In this document: piece by piece, positions 58,401-64,000 of the stretch
How positions within the stretch are numbered: position 1 is the stretch's first letter
Layout: each line of letters starts with the position of its first letter
Source: Halichondria panicea
Taxonomy: Eukaryota; Porifera; Demospongiae; Suberitida; Halichondriidae
NCBI RefSeq assembly: GCF_963675165.1
Contig: NC_087381.1
Span: 186,001 to 250,000, forward strand
DNA: 64,000 nt
Direction of reading: 5' to 3'
Program-made: the position numbers and the translations under genes
The notes under the pieces: model-generated
The model's database searches: none
Told to the model about the DNA's origin: nothing
Seen by the model: only the letters and a program-made list of their open reading frames with translations

Positions 58401-59334
58401 AGCGGATTAATACAGTAATTCTTGAGGTAGTCTCTTACCTTGAGGCCAGTGTGGTTGTTACCAGTGTGTGTGAAGTTGAGACATGTTCCGTCCTTGCCAT
58501 CCCATAGAGACACCGTACTGGAGGTAACAAAGAAAAACACAATGACATGGGGCGTACTGGAGGTAACAAAGAAGGGCACAATGACACGTAGCGCTGGTAC
58601 AGTGGTAGTGTGTTCACACCTTGTATCAGTGAATGGAGGTCACTTAATACACTAATTAATGAAACACACCCACACACACGCCCACACACACACACACACA
58701 TCCACCCACCCTTTCTCTGACAGACTGACAATACGGTCTCGATCGCCAGTGAAGCTCTTTACGAAGCACATAGAGAGAATAGCAGATTGTCCCCCGAACA
58801 GCAAACACCTGGGTCGACTCTATACATGGGGGGGGGTATGACATCACTATACTCTAGGGGGGGTTATGACATCACTATTGATTGTGTTTAATAAAATCAG
58901 TGATTAAATGGATCCTCTTGTCTAACTAGAACCTTTTAGCAGTGGCTTACTAGGAAACCTAGAACCTTTATAGCCAGCCATGATTAAAGCTGCACACGTA
59001 CATGTATATGAGGAGGTCAAATAAACTGAACCAATAGAGAGGTGGCCTCTTCACTATACAGTACATACAAGAGGTCAAACTTGGTCTATTGCATTTGACC
59101 TCTCACCTTTATTCTCTCCGTATCTCTTTCCTTTAGTATATCCCATAAACAGATTTGTCCTGTGCTGGATCCCGTTGCCATGCCCTGCAAGAGGCAACCA
59201 ATCAAATCACTCGATTACACGTACACATACAGACACACCTTCTTATCCTCCGTTCGGCAGATACAAGTTATTTGGTGACTGGGCGCCCTTTGACCCCAGA
59301 ATACAAGCGGTACGCTCATCTGAATGAACGCCAT
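45749..59334 (-). CDS. WDR7: WD-repeat protein 7 (rabconnectin-3 beta) homologue
   Basis: About 27 exons from ATG 59334 to stop 45749. The main ones are 59334-59239, 58819-58710, 56422-56229, 54889-54733, 54528-54308, 50426-49909, 48776-48493, 48242-47973, 46956-46813, 46332-46128 and 45925-45749. About 1,440 aa; human WDR7 is about 1,490. Colinear matches: VPLVFWGQRAPSHQ, TGQICLWDI, VCGQSDGCVAVL, LVSGGADFTVKLWDLYSGD, WRLEEDFLLVHCVDGKLYVW, LLSCLHAWNLDEALD, GLMSKGGCLSLVLPGW, TTQHLLTMVSITNTLM, REAAQALLQAELRRI, and the C-terminal WD repeats (HPVTTLVFSDDGKLLATYS). WDR7 partners DMXL proteins to promote V-ATPase assembly on vesicles. Phase at the small exon near 55593-55637 is not resolved. An acceptor just before the ATG implies a 5' UTR exon. 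Intron 16 contains collagen gene C5. Confidence 0.93.
46965..47245. repeat. GCCATAACTT-type repeat in WDR7 intron 23
   Basis: GGCCATAACTTTAGTTCTGG, then TTTTCTGAAAGCTTAAAAGG and AGCTCTTTCAGTTGGTATGC, with an inverted part ending ATGGCCGTTCAAAGATGC. Close copies lie at 50.88-51.06 and 52.97-53.11 kb. Confidence 0.75.
47288..47968. repeat. About 39-bp minisatellite in WDR7 intron 23, about 17 copies
   Basis: Unit GGTGGTCTAACCAGTACACA then CACAGGTAGTGGGGAGGGG, with unit-length variation at the left end. It stops just before the exon 23 donor. Confidence 0.95.
51231..51238 (+). promoter_or_regulatory. TATA box of collagen-like gene C5
   Basis: TATAAATT lies 48 bp upstream of the first ATG (51279) and 63 bp upstream of the preferred ATG (51294). 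It is followed by the conserved GTGTACTTTAGTAGAGCATC module. Confidence 0.6.
51279..52814 (+). CDS. Transmembrane collagen-like protein with variable C-terminal domain, C5
   Basis: Single-exon frame of 511 codons; the preferred start is the second Met (51294, MGSNVKINVFVLL). Anchor, short coiled coil (KYENANLQNQINKKQD), KRLTRQ, collagen rod, a linker with two TTQPPTTGA units and a terminal TTQPPTVPSE, then the Cys-rich domain. Variable islands: THTNSDDC, YGYLLSFYGYNRDSRGNN, LYQANISNIDTVRRYYNC, IGRNIFHPDD, MVQLVSSG. Islands 1 and 2 are closest to C1, island 4 shares SSRSA with C2 and C3. It sits antisense in intron 16 of WDR7, outside the duplicated DPP block, and its 5' flank is nearly identical to 32987-33213, which marks it as a dispersed copy of that unit rather than a simple tandem neighbour. 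Confidence 0.85.
   Translation: MYSTKMGSNVKINVFVLLTITLYGGLSFAVWNLHTQTVSLKYENANLQNQINKKQDIVGANPNLHSSDEATVIDTLKRLTRQSDSSQSATDLLADALAELIEKKLYTIMDCTRDYADKLTNCSLKPGPKGDKGCLGDQGKEGPQGINGEPGVKGHIGYPGHKGEVGPKGPIGDPGPMGHRGVKGDMGEIGQRGEAGVKGDEGMKGEYGFPGHKGESGGPGAKGVKGDRGFGGNNGQKGEKGMTGEQGSPGPIPTTQPPTTGAVTTQPPTTGAMTTQPPTVPSERCGGPGWRKVAFIDMTNTSQNCPQGLTLTGYSKRSCGRTHTNSDDCSSVTFPVGGGQYSRVCGRAKAYHYGYLLSFYGYNRDSRGNNAQYVDGLSFTHGTPRTHIWTFAAGLYQANISNIDTVRRYYNCPCNPGNTYGSPPFVGNDYFCESGASSRSAIGRNIFHPDDPLWDGQGCIHGNPCCSLNNPPWFNQTLPTPTTDDIEMRLCMVQLVSSGNIALEQMELYVY
53805..53899. repeat. (CA)n microsatellite in WDR7 intron 13
   Basis: Nearly pure CA on the + strand, so (GT)n in the sense of WDR7. Confidence 0.95.
54616..54732. 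repeat. 33-bp tandem repeat carrying a splice donor motif
   Basis: About 3.5 copies of a unit containing CAGTATACTGACACATTCTC. On the sense strand every unit contains GTCAGTATACTG, and the last copy supplies the real donor of WDR7 exon 11 (CCCGAG|GTCAGT). Confidence 0.8.
56925..58205. repeat. Tandem array of about 334-bp GCCATAACTT repeats, four copies
   Basis: TGGTTTGGGGATTCTTTC recurs at 56957, 57279, 57616 and 57951. Each copy continues with GCTGCCATAACTTGAATTCC, AAAAATCATATTTGAGAGAT, ATAGCCCATGGTCCAAGGC and CTCAAGTTAAGGCTGTTGAA. It lies in WDR7 intron 4. The right edge is followed by a CCAAGCCCAAGC low-complexity stretch to about 58300. Confidence 0.9.
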
Positions 59335-60208
59335 CACCTACAATATAGTTTGTGTGTGTGTATGTGTGGGTGTGTGTGTGTGGGTGGGTGGGAGTGTGTG
59401 TGGTGTGTGTGTGTGTGTGTGCATGTCTGCTGTGTACAGCTAGCTAGTAGCCAGTGTAATGGCTCCCCCGTGCTTATGTACGTAGCTACGACTTACCACT
59501 TGATTGGGCCAGCCAGGAGAGAAGTGCTTTATAGCTTGTCAGTGTGTATTTAATACGGTAAAGATAGTCTACGGCAAAAACGAAAAAATCAACACTTTTC
59601 CGTTTTGGTAAAGATCGTTAACGTAGGTAATACTGGTAAAGGTCGATATAGTTCAAACGGAAAATCAAGGCTTAGTTGTTGCACACGTGGAGGAGACTAA
59701 CACTTCATAGGACAAAGAGAGGGAGCTACAAGTAAGTTATTATCCACTAAACCATATCACCTGATAGACCTATAAATTATCTATTGAATGTATTATTTCT
59801 TATTTAAACTGAACCATCGTAAGGCCACTCCAAGTGATACTCTGGTTTCTGGTCCACCGCCCGCATCAGATTTTATTCTTGGATTCTATCTCATTATTGG
59901 ATTTCTATCTCATTATTTCTACTACGCATGCGCAGAATGGTCCATGTGGGTACGAAATAGTGTGATAATGATATTCATTTGCAAAATAATGAGTTCATAA
60001 GGTGAAATTGATAATGACATAATGAGAAAAACCGCCCGCCCGCATGTAATTAGAAAAACTTCAGGACCAGAAACCAGAGTGTCACTTGGAGTGGCCTAAC
60101 TTAAGTTATGGGCACTCAAAATTTGCGATGAATATAAACAACTCACATATATCTCACGTTGCACACACAACTAGGTCTTGACCCCTGACCCCTGTGGACG
60201 TTATACTG
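59335..60208. promoter_or_regulatory. Divergent WDR7/DHFR upstream region
   Basis: 874 bp between divergent ATGs. It contains a (TG)n run (59345-59420) beside the WDR7 acceptor, an NRF-1-like ACGCATGCGCAG at 59924-59935, and a small transposon (59823-60096) that itself carries that motif. Actual start sites cannot be placed. Confidence 0.4.
59823..60096. mobile_element. 274-bp MITE with 33-bp inverted ends and TAA duplication
   Basis: The ends GGCCACTCCAAGTGATACTC / GGTTTCTGGTCC and their reverse complement match over 33 bp with one mismatch. TAA flanks both sides (59820-59822, 60097-60099). A 3-bp TWA-type target fits the PIF/Harbinger superfamily. No protein is encoded. Confidence 0.85.
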
Positions 60209-62330
<2,122 letters not shown>

Positions 62331-62754
62331 ATAACTTTTAGCGGACGTTACTTACTGTCATTAACGAACATTGTCATTAGTATACAAACTGTACCTAGTA
62401 TTTTATTTTGTCCATGATTTGTTCTCAATGTGCATTATTTTGTATAATTTTAATTGTTCCTAACTCTAGAAGTAGGACTGCATTTCCCCTTCAACAAAGA
62501 GGGGCGGGGCTGACTGCAGCCTCCCACTCATCAACCCTCATGCTTTAATTAATGATCGATGCTACAAGTCATAATTTCATCAGTACACACAATAATAAAA
62601 ATAATAAATACACACAATAATAGTTCATAGTTTATAGTTCATAGTTTATAGTTCATTAACTTCCATTCCTGCGGAGGAGAAACAACAACAGTGAATGATA
62701 CACTCTACACAATCACATGACCATACGGCCAATCACATGATCACTCACATTTAT

Positions 62755-63890
62755 TTAGCCTTCCCTCCTCTTCTTTGCCCTCTCCTCCCTCTCGTCTCTC
62801 TCCCTGTGCCGGTGCTCTCTTTCCCTGGCCCTCTTTCTAATATTTATTTCTCTGAAAACAACAAGGCCAAGTGTGTTTACATGTGACAACAGTGTATCAG
62901 TGGTGTCTATCACAATACTTCAGTGATGACAAATAAATGATTAATTATACTGCATGCAAAGCCACAGTACAGTACATGACCCACCTCTGTTCCGGTGTCT
63001 CCTCCACCCCACCACTGCTTTCCCCCCGCCGACTTCTACTATCCTATATACAAGCAAACGAGACAAGACATTCATTTTTGTCAAGTCATCTTTCATGAAT
63101 TGTATAATACCACTGAATAATACAGGCAACACACGACTTAGGTATATGCTACCCAAAAGCGGGCGAGCCTCAGAAAAAGTGATTTGTTTTTTTGTGGTCA
63201 TACAATTATGGTAAGGACAAATTGCTTCAAGTCATACACGCACAACTGGGACAGTACCTCTCTCTCCGCCCTTCTCCCTTCTCCCTTCATCCTCCCTCTT
63301 CTTCACCTCTCTCTCTCTCTTCACCACCTCCCTCTCCCTTCTCTCCACTTCCTCCTCTCTCTTCTTCACATCTCTCTATTAGAAAAGATAAATGCTTCAA
63401 GTTCATGCACCAGGCACAAGACATGCAATGGTACACATGTATAGCTATACACATAACCTATATCCTGACATCAGTGCCTCGTGCTTTTACCTTCTTTAAA
63501 TACTTACCATTACTTCCCTCTCCCTGTCAAATTTTAGTTCTCTTTCTATGTATCCCCGCTCCCTCTGCTTCTCTCTCTCCTCTCTCTCTCTGAGAATAAC
63601 AACTATAGTCAGTGTACATGTGACAGGGCATATCTTAATATTCCATGTGCCTGCTCCTTGTTACACACATTGCGTATATACCTTAAATGTTTCTCCATGA
63701 GTTCTAATTTGGCTCCAAGAGCTACTGTCTTCTCCTATACACATGTACAACAATAAAACATTCATTATGACATCTATCAACCACTGCATATTGGCTGAAG
63801 ACACTCTGTAGCTAGTGAGACTATGGTGATAGCTATATATAGTTGGTACCTTCTCCTCCAGGAGGAGCTGTGAGGGTGTGGGGCTGGGTC
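62755..63890 (-). CDS. Arg/Glu-rich coiled-coil protein, 3' exons (partial)
   Basis: The likely exons, in gene order, are 63890-63850 (GPSPTPSQLLLEEK), 63734-63682 (EKTVALGAKLELMEKHLR), 63589-63508 (RE/KQ-rich, ends REREVM), 63375-63258 (KKREEEVERREREVVKRERE), 63043-62985 (SRSRRGESSGGVEETPEQ) and 62851-62755 (REINIRKRARERE to AKKRREG then stop). The chain is almost entirely charged and predicted to be a long helix or coiled coil. Phase between 63258 and 63043 does not close, so an exon or splice site there is wrong or missing. I do not recognise the family; low-complexity RE-rich tails occur in many nuclear and cytoskeletal proteins. The 5' part is outside the window. Confidence 0.5.
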
Positions 63891-64000
63891 CTGCAGTTGT
63901 CACGTCTACATATAGTGGCGGGAAGTGTGCGTATTATAGTGGAGAGAAAATAACAAGGGAATGTAATCACACTCTGCTATCAGTACAAAAATCAAAAATT

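Overview
The window reads as animal nuclear DNA, most likely from a sponge (demosponge). The genes are intron-rich with mostly short introns. Many encode recognisable metazoan proteins: PSAT1, ANP32, two G-protein alpha subunits, LRRC71, a PEAK/PRAG pseudokinase, DPP8/9, prefoldin 1, WDR7 and DHFR. (CA)n tracts, short inverted-repeat transposons and a family of sponge-like transmembrane collagens fill the space between. Exon models were built by hand from homology, GT/AG sites and codon phase. Eight of the nine complete models close in phase from ATG to stop; WDR7 has one unresolved junction. Species assignment is inference.

Layout. 0-4.9 kb: 5' end of PSAT1 (-) divergent from ANP32 (+), then repeats and a stray copy of the ANP32 last exon and 3' UTR. 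4.9-12.5 kb: two G-alpha genes head to head. 13.1-22.1 kb: LRRC71 (-) divergent from a PEAK/PRAG-type pseudokinase (+). 22.3-31 kb: DPP8/9 (-), 18 exons. 31-46 kb: a segmental duplication of [DPP 5' exons / prefoldin 1 / WDR7 3' exons]. DPP survives only in the left copy, prefoldin 1 and WDR7 only in the right copy; the other copies are broken. 45.7-59.3 kb: WDR7 (-), about 27 exons, divergent from DHFR (+, 60.2-62.3 kb). 62.7-64 kb: 3' part of an Arg/Glu-rich coiled-coil gene (-).

The most unusual content is a family of single-exon, + strand genes: C1 27.6 kb (frameshifted), C2 34.9, C3 36.9, C4 40.5 and C5 51.3 kb, plus broken copies. They sit antisense inside introns of DPP, of the DPP pseudogene and of WDR7. 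Each encodes an N-terminal hydrophobic anchor, a coiled-coil stalk, an R-x-x-R site, a collagen Gly-X-Y rod, usually a Thr/Pro linker of variable repeat number, and a Cys-rich C-terminal domain. That domain has nearly invariant framework DNA interrupted by about five short hypervariable islands. This resembles a diversified recognition-receptor family (inference), and it is my best candidate for an undescribed system.

Other themes: divergent promoters with NRF-1-like palindromes; (CA)n tracts directly before many 3' splice sites; an AT-rich repeat with a GCCATAACTT core in many introns; several minisatellites; and two inverted-repeat transposon families with clear target-site duplications.
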